Below, piece by piece: positions 27,544-35,566 of a DNA stretch of 64,000 nucleotides. Origin of the DNA: JBBDIJ01 sp040880485. Its GTDB lineage: Bacteria > Bacteroidota > Rhodothermia > Balneolales > Balneolaceae. The notes under the pieces are model-generated. The model searched no databases. It was not told where the DNA came from and saw nothing but the letters and a program-made list of their open reading frames with translations. The DNA is taken from NCBI GenBank assembly GCA_040880485.1, contig JBBDIJ010000009.1, forward strand, positions 310,001 through 374,000, given 5' to 3'. Every line of letters begins with the position of its first letter. Within the stretch, counting starts at the first letter, position 1. Both the position numbers and the translations under genes were made by a program.

Positions 27544-29127
27544 TTACTTGTTCATAGAGATCAGAAACTCTTCATTATTCCGCGTCCCCTTCATCTTGTC
27601 CAGGAGAAATTCCATCGCTTCAAAAGCATTCATATTGTTCAGATAGCGCCGTAGAAGAACGACCTTCTCTCTCTCCTCATCCGGAACGATAAGCTCCTCC
27701 CGCCTTGTACCGCTTTTAAATAGATCGATCGCAGGATAGATTCGGCGATCAGCCAAGCGGCGATCCAAAACCACTTCCATGTTTCCTGTACCCTTGAACT
27801 CTTCAAAAATCACATCATCCATTCTTGATCCGGTCTCAACAAGGGCTGTTGCGATAATAGTCAGACTTCCCCCGCCTTCTATATTACGGGCAGAGCTGAA
27901 GAGTTGACGTGGGGCCTTCAGGGCTTCGGAGTCCACACCACCTGTCATGGTTCTACCCGAGTTGCCGGCACAAATATTGTATGCTCTGGAAAGTCTGGTA
28001 ACGGAATCCATGAGCAATAGAACATCGTGACCACTCTCCACAAGGCGTTTTGCTTTTTCAAATACGATCTCGGACAGACCAATATGATTTTCCGGTTTCT
28101 CATCGAATGTAGAAGCAACCACCTCCGCTTTTGGAACCGAACGCTCCATCTCGGTCACCTCTTCCGGCCTCTCGTCAATCAGAAGAATGATGATCTTGGT
28201 CTCCGGACTGTTTCGTGAGACCGCATTTGCCATGTTTCGAAGAATGGTTGTCTTTCCGGTCTTGGGTTGCGCTACAATAAGCCCCCGTTGCCCCTTCCCA
28301 ACCGGTGAAAAAAGATCAATAATCCGGGTAGTAAAGATGGCCGGATCGCTCTCCAAACGGAAACGTTCGTTTGGATAGATGGGCATCAGATCTTCGAAAT
28401 CTTCCCGATTATCCATGTCCTGGGGAATTTTACCATTCACCCCCTCTACCCTGAGCAGTGCAAAGTATCTCTCCCCTACTTTTGGTGGCCGGATAATCCC
28501 GATAACACAATCACCTTGCCTGAGGCGAAAACGCTTGATTTGTGAAGGAGAAACATAAATATCATCGGGACTCGCTTTGTAGCTGTAGTTTACAGAACGC
28601 AAAAAGCCATAACCATCCGGAAGAATCTCCAATGTCCCCTCATTCAGCAGGAATTTACCCAGTTTGGCTCTGATCTCTAGAAGGCGTTCATCGAGACTGG
28701 TTGCATCCGATTCCGGAAGAACATTGCTCACATGATTCTTGTTCTTTCGATACTGTCCTTTGGGACGTCCGGTACCACTATGTCTGTCGGTACCACTATG
28801 TCTGTCGGTCCCGGAATCTGTACTTCGCTCTTTATCTCCGTCGTAACTTTGAATATGCTTCTTCTGGCCGTAACCCGAGCCTGCAGATGAAGGATCATCA
28901 CTCTGGTTCCGGAACTCATCTCGCTGATCTCTGCTTTCCATAGTCTCTTTTCGGTTCTCCACCTCTTCAACTCGTAAACGGATACGATCGATAAGCGTCT
29001 GCTTCCGCAAGCCGGTCACCCCGGTTAAATTCAGGTTTCGCGCAATCTCTTTCAGCTCCTCTACCTTTTTCAGGTAGAGCGAGTCTGTGTCGATACGCGA
29101 GATCGCATCGATTAAATTCTCCGACAT
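27544..29127 (-). CDS. rho: Transcription termination factor Rho with N-terminal insertion
   Basis: The 527-residue protein has a Rho_N SAP-like motif (about 15-52), a charged low-complexity insertion (about 55-145), the OB-fold RNA-binding domain (about 165-235) and the hexameric ATPase core. The Walker A is AQPKTGKTT near 286-294, and the later DEVLLLMDSVTRLSRA-type block is present as HDVLLLMDSVTRL. Rho ends transcription at untranslated RNA. N-terminal insertions are common in Bacteroidota and Actinobacteria Rho and bind RNA. Here the insertion contains a DRHSGT repeat encoded by an 18-bp tandem repeat. It lies downstream of folC and converges with gltA. Confidence 0.96.
   Translation of the reverse strand: MSENLIDAISRIDTDSLYLKKVEELKEIARNLNLTGVTGLRKQTLIDRIRLRVEEVENRKETMESRDQRDEFRNQSDDPSSAGSGYGQKKHIQSYDGDKERSTDSGTDRHSGTDRHSGTGRPKGQYRKNKNHVSNVLPESDATSLDERLLEIRAKLGKFLLNEGTLEILPDGYGFLRSVNYSYKASPDDIYVSPSQIKRFRLRQGDCVIGIIRPPKVGERYFALLRVEGVNGKIPQDMDNREDFEDLMPIYPNERFRLESDPAIFTTRIIDLFSPVGKGQRGLIVAQPKTGKTTILRNMANAVSRNSPETKIIILLIDERPEEVTEMERSVPKAEVVASTFDEKPENHIGLSEIVFEKAKRLVESGHDVLLLMDSVTRLSRAYNICAGNSGRTMTGGVDSEALKAPRQLFSSARNIEGGGSLTIIATALVETGSRMDDVIFEEFKGTGNMEVVLDRRLADRRIYPAIDLFKSGTRREELIVPDEEREKVVLLRRYLNNMNAFEAMEFLLDKMKGTRNNEEFLISMNK
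28771..28806. repeat. Two tandem 18-bp repeats inside rho
   Basis: GGTACCACTATGTCTGTC occurs at 28771-28788 and again at 28789-28806, with a third degenerate unit starting GGTCCCGG. In the rho frame it encodes repeated DRHSGT units in the disordered insertion. The number of copies could vary between strains by slippage. Confidence 0.85.
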
Positions 29128-29233
29128 TTCGATTCGATATAGTGTTTGATCTGACGATTACAAAAAAGGATGTGTGCAAAGTGGCGGCCCTTCTTCATGT
29201 GGATATCTGCGGGCAGTGGAGCGCGAAGTCTTT

Positions 29234-30535
29234 CTAACTGTTATTCGGGAATAGGCCAGCCATCCATCTCTTTACCTGAGAATAAAAGTAAACACTTCCG
29301 GTAAAAATAACCAGTTTCGTTTTACTGGCCCGTAGCTTCTCCAAAAGCCTCTCATCATCCATTGGTATTTCTCTGAACTCAAGATTTCTATTCAGGGTTT
29401 TCAGTTGTCCAACTCCTGCACATCTCTGCAATGGAAGCTTAACGAAACACATAGCCCAATTCTCCTCAAAAGGATCGAACCACTCCGGAACCACTTTATC
29501 TTTCATCAGAGTAAAAAATATAGATGGCTCTCCATATTTCGGAATCATTTTTTTAATCTGAGTAGCAAGACTTTCCGCAGCTTCCGGATTATGTGCACCG
29601 TCAAAGTACCAGTTCAAACGGGAATGAAGCTTCTGAAAATGTGCATGTTCGGGAAAACGCTCCATGCTTCTTTCCAGTCCTCGAACAAGAGTATCAGCTG
29701 GAATCGGGTAACGCTTTCGGAGAATGCTGAACAGAGAAGATGTAATGGCCATATGGATGGCATCCACCTCCTTCCGCTCTTTCATATCTACCGAAATCTC
29801 CGCCATGTTATAATTCAATCGAACAGACTCATCAGTCTGTTCCACAATGTAATCGGATGCGGATTGCCAGTCAGATCCTCTGTTTTCGGCCACTTTTATG
29901 ACTACATCCTTTGCAGCCAAATCAAGATCGCCGATCACCAGAGGTACCCCGGGCTTCACAATCCCCGCTTTCTCTGCTGCAATTTGTTCCAGGCTATCGC
30001 CAAGAAAGTCCATATGATCCATAGCCACCGATGTTATGGCTGTAGCCAGAGGGTCAATTACATTGGTCGCATCTAACCGCCCACCCAGGCCGGTCTCCAT
30101 CACTGCAAGCTCTGTATTGGCGCGATCAAATGCCCAGAGTGCAATACATGTCCACAACTCAAAGTAGGTAAGAGAGATTCGATCCAATTCCTTTTCAAAA
30201 GTCTGAAAGAAGAGCAGGATATCGCTATTTAAAATCTCTTTTCCATCTATCTGCACCCTCTCATTTACTCTCAACAGGTGTGGAGAGAGGTATGTGCCGG
30301 TCCGGATACCTGCCTCTATAGCCACAGAACTCACCATTTGACAGACCGTTCCTTTGCCATTGGTACCTGCCACATGAATAAACGGGAGCCGACGTTCCGG
30401 ATGGCCCATCACTTCACAAAAAGCTTTCATCGGGCTCAGATCCATCCGGGCAGCAGACCGACCGACAACACTGAACATTGGAATCTGCTCCAGATACTGC
30501 TCTGCATCACGAAATGTACTAAACCGGCTACTCAC
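29234..30535 (-). CDS. folC: Dihydrofolate synthase / folylpolyglutamate synthase
   Basis: The protein is 433 residues from the GTG start at 30535, which I prefer over a longer frame from 30619. The GTG is preceded by CTGGAG and overlaps the pabC stop, giving the start VSSRFSTFRDAEQYLEQIPM. It shows the Mur-ligase-type P-loop HVAGTNGKGTVCQMVSS, the ETGLGGRLDATNVI motif and DGAHNPEA. It adds glutamate to dihydropteroate and to reduced folates. Together with pabC directly upstream it forms a folate pair. The ATG at 30478 is a second candidate, but it would cut conserved N-terminal sequence. Confidence 0.93.
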   Translation of the reverse strand: MSSRFSTFRDAEQYLEQIPMFSVVGRSAARMDLSPMKAFCEVMGHPERRLPFIHVAGTNGKGTVCQMVSSVAIEAGIRTGTYLSPHLLRVNERVQIDGKEILNSDILLFFQTFEKELDRISLTYFELWTCIALWAFDRANTELAVMETGLGGRLDATNVIDPLATAITSVAMDHMDFLGDSLEQIAAEKAGIVKPGVPLVIGDLDLAAKDVVIKVAENRGSDWQSASDYIVEQTDESVRLNYNMAEISVDMKERKEVDAIHMAITSSLFSILRKRYPIPADTLVRGLERSMERFPEHAHFQKLHSRLNWYFDGAHNPEAAESLATQIKKMIPKYGEPSIFFTLMKDKVVPEWFDPFEENWAMCFVKLPLQRCAGVGQLKTLNRNLEFREIPMDDERLLEKLRASKTKLVIFTGSVYFYSQVKRWMAGLFPNNS

Positions 30536-31400
30536 TAATCTCCAGATTATTCCACTCCTCTTCCAGCTGTTCCCTGATAAAACGGTATAAATGGTCCTCA
30601 ACAGGCCACTCTCTTTCACTCATCCTGCCAACCGGAGAGATACCATACAGAGAATTGGTTACCCATAGAAGGTCTGCCTCCAGCATCTTCCCCGGGCTGA
30701 ACCGCCCCTCGACTAGCTCTATACCTTCTGAAGTTAAAAGATCTATGATCCGGTTGCGCATTGTACCCGGTAAAATATCGCAGTCCGGTGAGGGTGTATA
30801 GACGGTCTCTCCCTGCCTCCAAAAAAGATTGGCTTTGGACGTCTCCGCAACATAGCCTTCCACAGAGAGAAGAATGCCGTCATCGGCTCCATTAGCAGCA
30901 GACTCCCGATAGGCCATCAGGTAGTGAAGGGAGTTACTCAATTTCAGATCAGGCGGGCGGCAAATTGCAGGGACGGTTCTCGTATCAGTCAGATGGAGAG
31001 TGATCCCTCCAGCCTGCATGGGATTCCATCTACTGGCCGAGAGGATCAGATAACCTTCCTCTGCATCGGGACCATAACCTCGGGAACCTGAGGAGAGCAG
31101 CTGCATTCTTACGACGGCCTCTTCGCTCGGAAGACTGTTTTTTTTAATCAGACTGTTAATCAGGTCACCGGGTAAACTCTCATCCAGGGGTACCGGAGGT
31201 TGAACACCAAGGTAGGTACTCCCTTTCCGAAATCTCTCCAAATGTTTATCCAGGTCCAATACCCGTCTATCGCGTACCAAAAACGTTTCAAAGCAACCGA
31301 CGCCATACATCGCACCCCGAATCTCAGCAGGGAGGGCCGGTTCCCCGGCCGAATAAAATGACCCATTCACCCAAACCTGTCGATCTGCTCTATTCATCAC
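30528..31400 (-). CDS. pabC: Aminotransferase class IV, probable 4-amino-4-deoxychorismate lyase
   Basis: The 290-residue PLP enzyme belongs to the branched-chain aminotransferase/PabC fold. The N-terminal VNGSFYSAGEPALPAEIRGA, the PLP-lysine region DLKLSNSLHYLMA, the EGYVAETSKANLFW block and DILPGTMRN phosphate-cup motif are visible. PabC splits aminodeoxychorismate to p-aminobenzoate and pyruvate. Coupling with folC (8-base overlap) makes this assignment better than D-amino-acid or branched-chain aminotransferase. It also overlaps the preceding thioredoxin-like gene by 11 bases. Confidence 0.85.
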   Translation of the reverse strand: MMNRADRQVWVNGSFYSAGEPALPAEIRGAMYGVGCFETFLVRDRRVLDLDKHLERFRKGSTYLGVQPPVPLDESLPGDLINSLIKKNSLPSEEAVVRMQLLSSGSRGYGPDAEEGYLILSASRWNPMQAGGITLHLTDTRTVPAICRPPDLKLSNSLHYLMAYRESAANGADDGILLSVEGYVAETSKANLFWRQGETVYTPSPDCDILPGTMRNRIIDLLTSEGIELVEGRFSPGKMLEADLLWVTNSLYGISPVGRMSEREWPVEDHLYRFIREQLEEEWNNLEISE

Positions 31401-31923
31401 GGATCAGTGACATCAGTTTCTCTTCCAGTTCACTCACTCCAATGCCAATTTGCTTGTCAAACAGTTTCAGATTCCGATCGATCATCAGTTGTGATGGCAA
31501 TCCCGGAACCTGAACAGCCTCATAGAAGCCGGTCCCAATAACAAAGTAGAACGGATAGCTCTGTTCCTCCACATAATCCTGTACAAGCTCCCTGCTGTCG
31601 CGGACAGCCACAGCTACAACTTCCAGTTCCGGATATTGATTTTTGATCCGCTGCAGATGGTTGTGATTGCTCATGGACATGTCGGACCATGTAGACCAGA
31701 AGTCAATAACAATAGGCTTTCCCCGGAGTTCTCGAAGGTGAAGTTCATTCGAACCATTAGCAAAATCAAAGCGAAGTGTGTCAAAATCGATCGTTGCAAG
31801 GTGCTCTGTAAAACGCTGATGCTGACGATCCTGGTAGTGAAAAGTTCCGAACAGTATCAACACAAGCGAAATAGCTGCACAGACTCCCATAAAGGGGTAG
31901 AAATATTTCTGTTCCAGCCTCAT
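31390..31923 (-). CDS. TlpA/thioredoxin-fold protein lacking the CxxC active site
   Basis: The 177-residue protein has an N-terminal membrane anchor (about 11-28, GVCAAISLVLILFGTF). A thioredoxin-like domain follows, recognised by GKPIVIDFWSTWSDMSMSNH and the cis-proline loop VPGLPSQLMIDR. The usual FWATWCGPC active site is replaced by FWSTWSDMS, so both redox cysteines are missing and it cannot act as a classical disulfide reductase. It may serve as a binding or chaperone domain facing the periplasm. It overlaps ispG by four bases and pabC by eleven, so it is firmly inside a biosynthetic operon whose link to it is unclear. Confidence 0.85.
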   Translation of the reverse strand: MRLEQKYFYPFMGVCAAISLVLILFGTFHYQDRQHQRFTEHLATIDFDTLRFDFANGSNELHLRELRGKPIVIDFWSTWSDMSMSNHNHLQRIKNQYPELEVVAVAVRDSRELVQDYVEEQSYPFYFVIGTGFYEAVQVPGLPSQLMIDRNLKLFDKQIGIGVSELEEKLMSLIRDE

Positions 31924-33143
31924 TCCGGCCTGTTCCCGTAGCTTTTTTCAATATAGTTGTGAAGAATATCACGAAACTCACTGCCAATATTGTCGCCACG
32001 CAGGGTCCTGAAGTGCTCTCCATCCACATAGACAGGTGCAACCGGATCCTCAAAAGTACCCGGAAGTGAAATACCGATATTGGCATTTCTGGACTCTCCG
32101 GGCCCATTCACAACACACCCCATCACGGCAACATCCATCTCTTCTATTCCCGGATAGATCTCTTTCCATTCAGGCATCATTCGGGTCACATAATTTTGTA
32201 TTTCATCTGCAAGTTCCAAAAAATAGGTACTCTGTGTACGCCCGCAACCCGGACAGGAGGTTACTTGAGGTACAAAACTTCGAAGCCCCAAAGATTGCAG
32301 AACTTGCTGACATACACGTACCTCTTCTGCACGGTCGGCCCCCGGTTCCGGAGTAAGGGAGACCCGAATCGTATCTCCGATCCCGCGCTGAAGCAGAACG
32401 GAGAGAGCGGCTGTGCTGGCCACAATCCCTTTCCGTCCCATTCCCGCTTCGGTGAGGCCCAGATGGAGCGCGTAGGGCAGGCGCTCCGAAATACGCTGAT
32501 ACACTTCAATCAGATCCTGAACTCCGGAAAGTTTACAGCTGATAATAATTTTGTTCGAGGGCAAACCCACCTCTTCTGCCAGTGTCGCAGATCGGCTTGC
32601 ACTCTCGATCATCGTCTCAAGCATCACCTCTTCCGCTGAAGCAGGTTCAGGTAGCTTGCCGTTGGCATCCATCCGCTCCGCCAATAACTGCTGATCCAGG
32701 GAACCCCAGTTTACACCGATACGAATGGGTTTGCCGTGGATTACCGCCTGCTCTACAATGGTACAAAAGTTCCTGTCTCTCTCCCGCGCCCCTGTATTAC
32801 CAGGATTGATCCGGTATTTGGCCAGTGCGGAGGCCATTTCGGGGTAGGCAGGCAGCAGTTTGTGACCGTTGTAGTGAAAGTCCCCGATGATAGGCACATC
32901 CACTCCTCTCTTCAGTAGCAAATCCCGAATAAAGGGGACTGCTTTAGCTGCCTCATCATGGTTTACAGTAATTCGAACAAGCTCCGATCCGGCCCTGTAA
33001 AGGTGTTCGATCTGATCTGCTGTCTGCTTCACATCCGCAGTGTCGGTATTGGTCATCGACTGTACTACAACTGGTGCGCCCCCACCTACGAGGACTCCGC
33101 CCACATCTACCTGCAATGTCTTTTTTCGTTCTGAAGCTCTCAT
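31920..33143 (-). CDS. ispG: 4-hydroxy-3-methylbut-2-en-1-yl diphosphate synthase
   Basis: The 407-residue enzyme of the MEP isoprenoid pathway converts MEcPP to HMBPP using a [4Fe-4S] cluster. It shows the N-terminal TIM barrel (VVVQSMTNTDTADVKQTADQ, RINPGNTG) and the C-terminal cluster domain, with cysteines in TSCPGCGRTQ and in VAVMGCVVNGPGESRNANIG. The length is normal for the short bacterial form. It is 12 bases downstream of the second rhomboid gene and overlaps the thioredoxin-fold gene, so it is co-transcribed with both. Confidence 0.97.
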   Translation of the reverse strand: MRASERKKTLQVDVGGVLVGGGAPVVVQSMTNTDTADVKQTADQIEHLYRAGSELVRITVNHDEAAKAVPFIRDLLLKRGVDVPIIGDFHYNGHKLLPAYPEMASALAKYRINPGNTGARERDRNFCTIVEQAVIHGKPIRIGVNWGSLDQQLLAERMDANGKLPEPASAEEVMLETMIESASRSATLAEEVGLPSNKIIISCKLSGVQDLIEVYQRISERLPYALHLGLTEAGMGRKGIVASTAALSVLLQRGIGDTIRVSLTPEPGADRAEEVRVCQQVLQSLGLRSFVPQVTSCPGCGRTQSTYFLELADEIQNYVTRMMPEWKEIYPGIEEMDVAVMGCVVNGPGESRNANIGISLPGTFEDPVAPVYVDGEHFRTLRGDNIGSEFRDILHNYIEKSYGNRPE

Positions 33144-33155
33144 TCCCGGCTGGAT

Positions 33156-34028
33156 TCAGTTTCTTTTACTAAGATCAAACAGTTTTCGTTTCTCATCGTC
33201 CGTCAATCCTTCATAACCCTCCCGGGCTATCTTCTCCAGAATCAGATCGAGTTCATCCGCATCCGACTCCTCCATGATCTCAACATCTCTTACCGAGTAG
33301 AGGTTCTCGCTGGTCCGTTTGTTCTTTCGGCTGCTCTTTGTCGGAGATCTTCGAAAAAGACGCTCAAATGGCCTAACTAGTGAAGAGAGATCGTACCCGG
33401 CATAGTGTGCCCGGATCAAAAGCCAGCCGCACCCCGCACCTCCGAGATGCACGACGCGTGCTATATTGTCGGCAGCGCCCAGAAAGAGCAAATCGAATGC
33501 AATCAGACCTGCAACTAAAAATCTCGCTTCTATGGGAGGCAGCAGGAACAGCATGATCGGCATGGAGGGAAACATGACAGCAAAGGCCACCATCACTCCG
33601 AATACAGCACCGGATGCGCCAATCACAAAATTGACTCCGAGGAATGTGGAGATGAGAATATCAAGAAGTACACCTCCAATTCCGGCTCCAAAATAGATGA
33701 CAGAGAATGTTCGCGGTCCAAGGTTCTCTTCAACGGCTCTTCCCATCCACCAGAGCCATAGCATATTGAAAAGCAGATGAAAACCGCTGCCGTGTAAAAA
33801 CATATAGGTCACAAGACGCCACGGCTGAAAGAGAGCAACACTCCAGTCAGGATAGAAGGCGAACAGACTCATCAACCCTCTGTTAAAGGCAGTGCCACCC
33901 AAAACCTGAATAATGTAGATTGCTACATTGAGAGTGATGATGGTTCGAATCACGATCGGGATCCTTCTGTAGCCCCACATAAATGCGCTTCGAAAATTAT
34001 CCTGTGCCATTCCGTCCTGATGAGTCAT
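33156..34028 (-). CDS. Rhomboid family intramembrane serine protease
   Basis: The 290-residue protein has six predicted transmembrane helices. The catalytic Ser sits in GASGAVFGVMVAF and the catalytic His in VVHLGGAGCGWLL, and the L1-loop motif is LLFNMLWLWWMGRAVEE. A C-terminal soluble tail of about 80 residues (KSSRKNKRTSENLY onward, ending DEKRKLFDLSKRN) is probably cytoplasmic. Rhomboids cleave transmembrane substrates inside the membrane. It is the second of two adjacent rhomboid genes, 22 bases apart. The acidic tail (ESDADELDLILEKI) is typical of Bacteroidota members. Confidence 0.93.
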   Translation of the reverse strand: MTHQDGMAQDNFRSAFMWGYRRIPIVIRTIITLNVAIYIIQVLGGTAFNRGLMSLFAFYPDWSVALFQPWRLVTYMFLHGSGFHLLFNMLWLWWMGRAVEENLGPRTFSVIYFGAGIGGVLLDILISTFLGVNFVIGASGAVFGVMVAFAVMFPSMPIMLFLLPPIEARFLVAGLIAFDLLFLGAADNIARVVHLGGAGCGWLLIRAHYAGYDLSSLVRPFERLFRRSPTKSSRKNKRTSENLYSVRDVEIMEESDADELDLILEKIAREGYEGLTDDEKRKLFDLSKRN

Positions 34029-34050
34029 TCGGGCACACCCGGCCCGATCG

Positions 34051-34680
34051 TTAATAGATTTGCTTCTCCCCTTTCAAACCCCACAAACGGATCAGCAGAA
34101 AGCCAACAACCATTCCGCCCAGATGCGCAAAGTGGGCAATACCGCTTCGAGTTCCTGTGACCCCGAAAAAGAGCTCAATCGCACCGAAGATGACAACAAA
34201 ATACTTTGCTTTAATTGGCACGGGAGGGATCAGAAGGATGATATACCGATCCGGAAACATCATACCGAATGCCAATAGAATTCCATAAACCGCGCCAGAA
34301 GCACCAATGGTAGGAGCTCCGCCCCCATCAATCCACATATGAATAAGAGCCGCGCCAATACCGGTCAGAAAATAGTATATAGTGAATCTTCTGGTACCCC
34401 AATAGTTCTCTATCGACTGGCCGAATATCCAGAGTGCAAAGAGGTTGAAGAAAATATGCCCCATACCGGAGTGCAGAAACATATAGGTAACCAACTGCCA
34501 CGGTTTAAAACTGGGTGAATCAATTGGCCAGAGTGCTCCCTGATAGAAGATCAACTCTCCCAACCCTGGTGTGAATAGCGCCATAAAGACCAGGGCATTG
34601 ACAATCAGAAGGTGCTTTACAGCCGGCGGAAATATTGAAAACCGGGTATTTGGTGTATAGTTGGAATCTTGATAATTCAA
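34051..34680 (-). CDS. Rhomboid family intramembrane serine protease (short form)
   Basis: The 209-residue protein consists only of the six-helix core. The catalytic Ser lies in GASGAVYGILLAFG and the His in FAHLGGMVVGFLL, with the typical FFNLFALWIFGQSIENYWG loop. It is clearly a paralogue of the next gene but lacks the C-terminal soluble tail. Pairs of rhomboids in tandem are a known feature of Bacteroidota genomes. Its place between an ABC transporter ATPase and the second rhomboid gives no substrate clue. Confidence 0.93.
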   Translation of the reverse strand: MNYQDSNYTPNTRFSIFPPAVKHLLIVNALVFMALFTPGLGELIFYQGALWPIDSPSFKPWQLVTYMFLHSGMGHIFFNLFALWIFGQSIENYWGTRRFTIYYFLTGIGAALIHMWIDGGGAPTIGASGAVYGILLAFGMMFPDRYIILLIPPVPIKAKYFVVIFGAIELFFGVTGTRSGIAHFAHLGGMVVGFLLIRLWGLKGEKQIY

Positions 34681-34764
34681 AGAGTGGAGCTGTAATTAAC
34701 AGAAGTTCTATCCCGTGAATATAGCGTGAATCGCCGTAAAGTGCGGGGCCGATTTCCGGGAAAA

Positions 34765-35517
34765 TCAGGCGATCGATATCAATTCGGCCTGATCTAACAC
34801 CGGATTCTCGACCTTGTCGTCACTCTCAATCTTTCCATCCCTTAAACGAATAATTCTTCGGGCATGGTTCGCAATCTCCTGTTCATGTGTCACAAGCAGG
34901 ATGGTATGCCCTGCACGATGAAGCTCTTCAAACAGGTGCATAATCTCTTCACCCGTTTTGGAGTCCAGATTCCCTGTTGGCTCATCGGCAAGCAAGATGG
35001 ATGGATTGTTGATCAGCGCCCTTGCAATGGCCACTCTCTGCCGCTGCCCCCCGGAGAGTTCATTCGGTTTGTGATCTATACGATCTCCAAGCCCCACTTT
35101 CTGAAGTACATGAATAGCCCTCTCCTTCCGCTCTGTCGGTTTTACACCAGCATAGATGAGCGGGAGAGATACGTTGGAAATACAGTCGGTTCGAGCCAAC
35201 AGGTTGAAGGTCTGAAAAATAAATCCGATTTCTCTATTACGTACACGGGCCAGTTCCTGATCGTCCATCTGACTCACACGATGTCCGTTCAATATATACT
35301 CGCCACCCGTTGGTGTGTCCAGACAACCAATCATATTCATCATCGTCGATTTCCCGGATCCCGAAGGTCCCATAATTGCAATATACTCACCCTCCTGTAC
35401 TTTAAAATCTACTCCATCGAGAGCACGCACCTCTGTACCGCCCATATAGTAATATCGCTCCAGTTCCTGTATCTCGATCACTGCTTTTTTCGATTCACTC
35501 ATCATATTTGTATTCAT
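34765..35517 (-). CDS. ABC transporter ATP-binding protein (MacB/LolD type)
   Basis: The 250-residue ATPase has Walker A GPSGSGKST, Q-loop FQTFNLLARTD, signature LSGGQRQRVAIARAL, Walker B ILLADEPTGNLDS and the H-loop VTHEQEIANH. The sequence type belongs to the MacB/LolD/FtsE group, which works with a FtsX-like permease. No permease or periplasmic adaptor gene is adjacent. The upstream neighbour is a TolC-like outer membrane channel (49 bases away, same direction), which suggests a tripartite efflux system whose other parts lie elsewhere. The start may be one of several nearby Met codons. Confidence 0.93.
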   Translation of the reverse strand: MNTNMMSESKKAVIEIQELERYYYMGGTEVRALDGVDFKVQEGEYIAIMGPSGSGKSTMMNMIGCLDTPTGGEYILNGHRVSQMDDQELARVRNREIGFIFQTFNLLARTDCISNVSLPLIYAGVKPTERKERAIHVLQKVGLGDRIDHKPNELSGGQRQRVAIARALINNPSILLADEPTGNLDSKTGEEIMHLFEELHRAGHTILLVTHEQEIANHARRIIRLRDGKIESDDKVENPVLDQAELISIA

Positions 35518-35566
35518 GGTGTCTGGGGGGTATTCCTGATTTACGGAGGTGACAAGCGAGTCTTAT

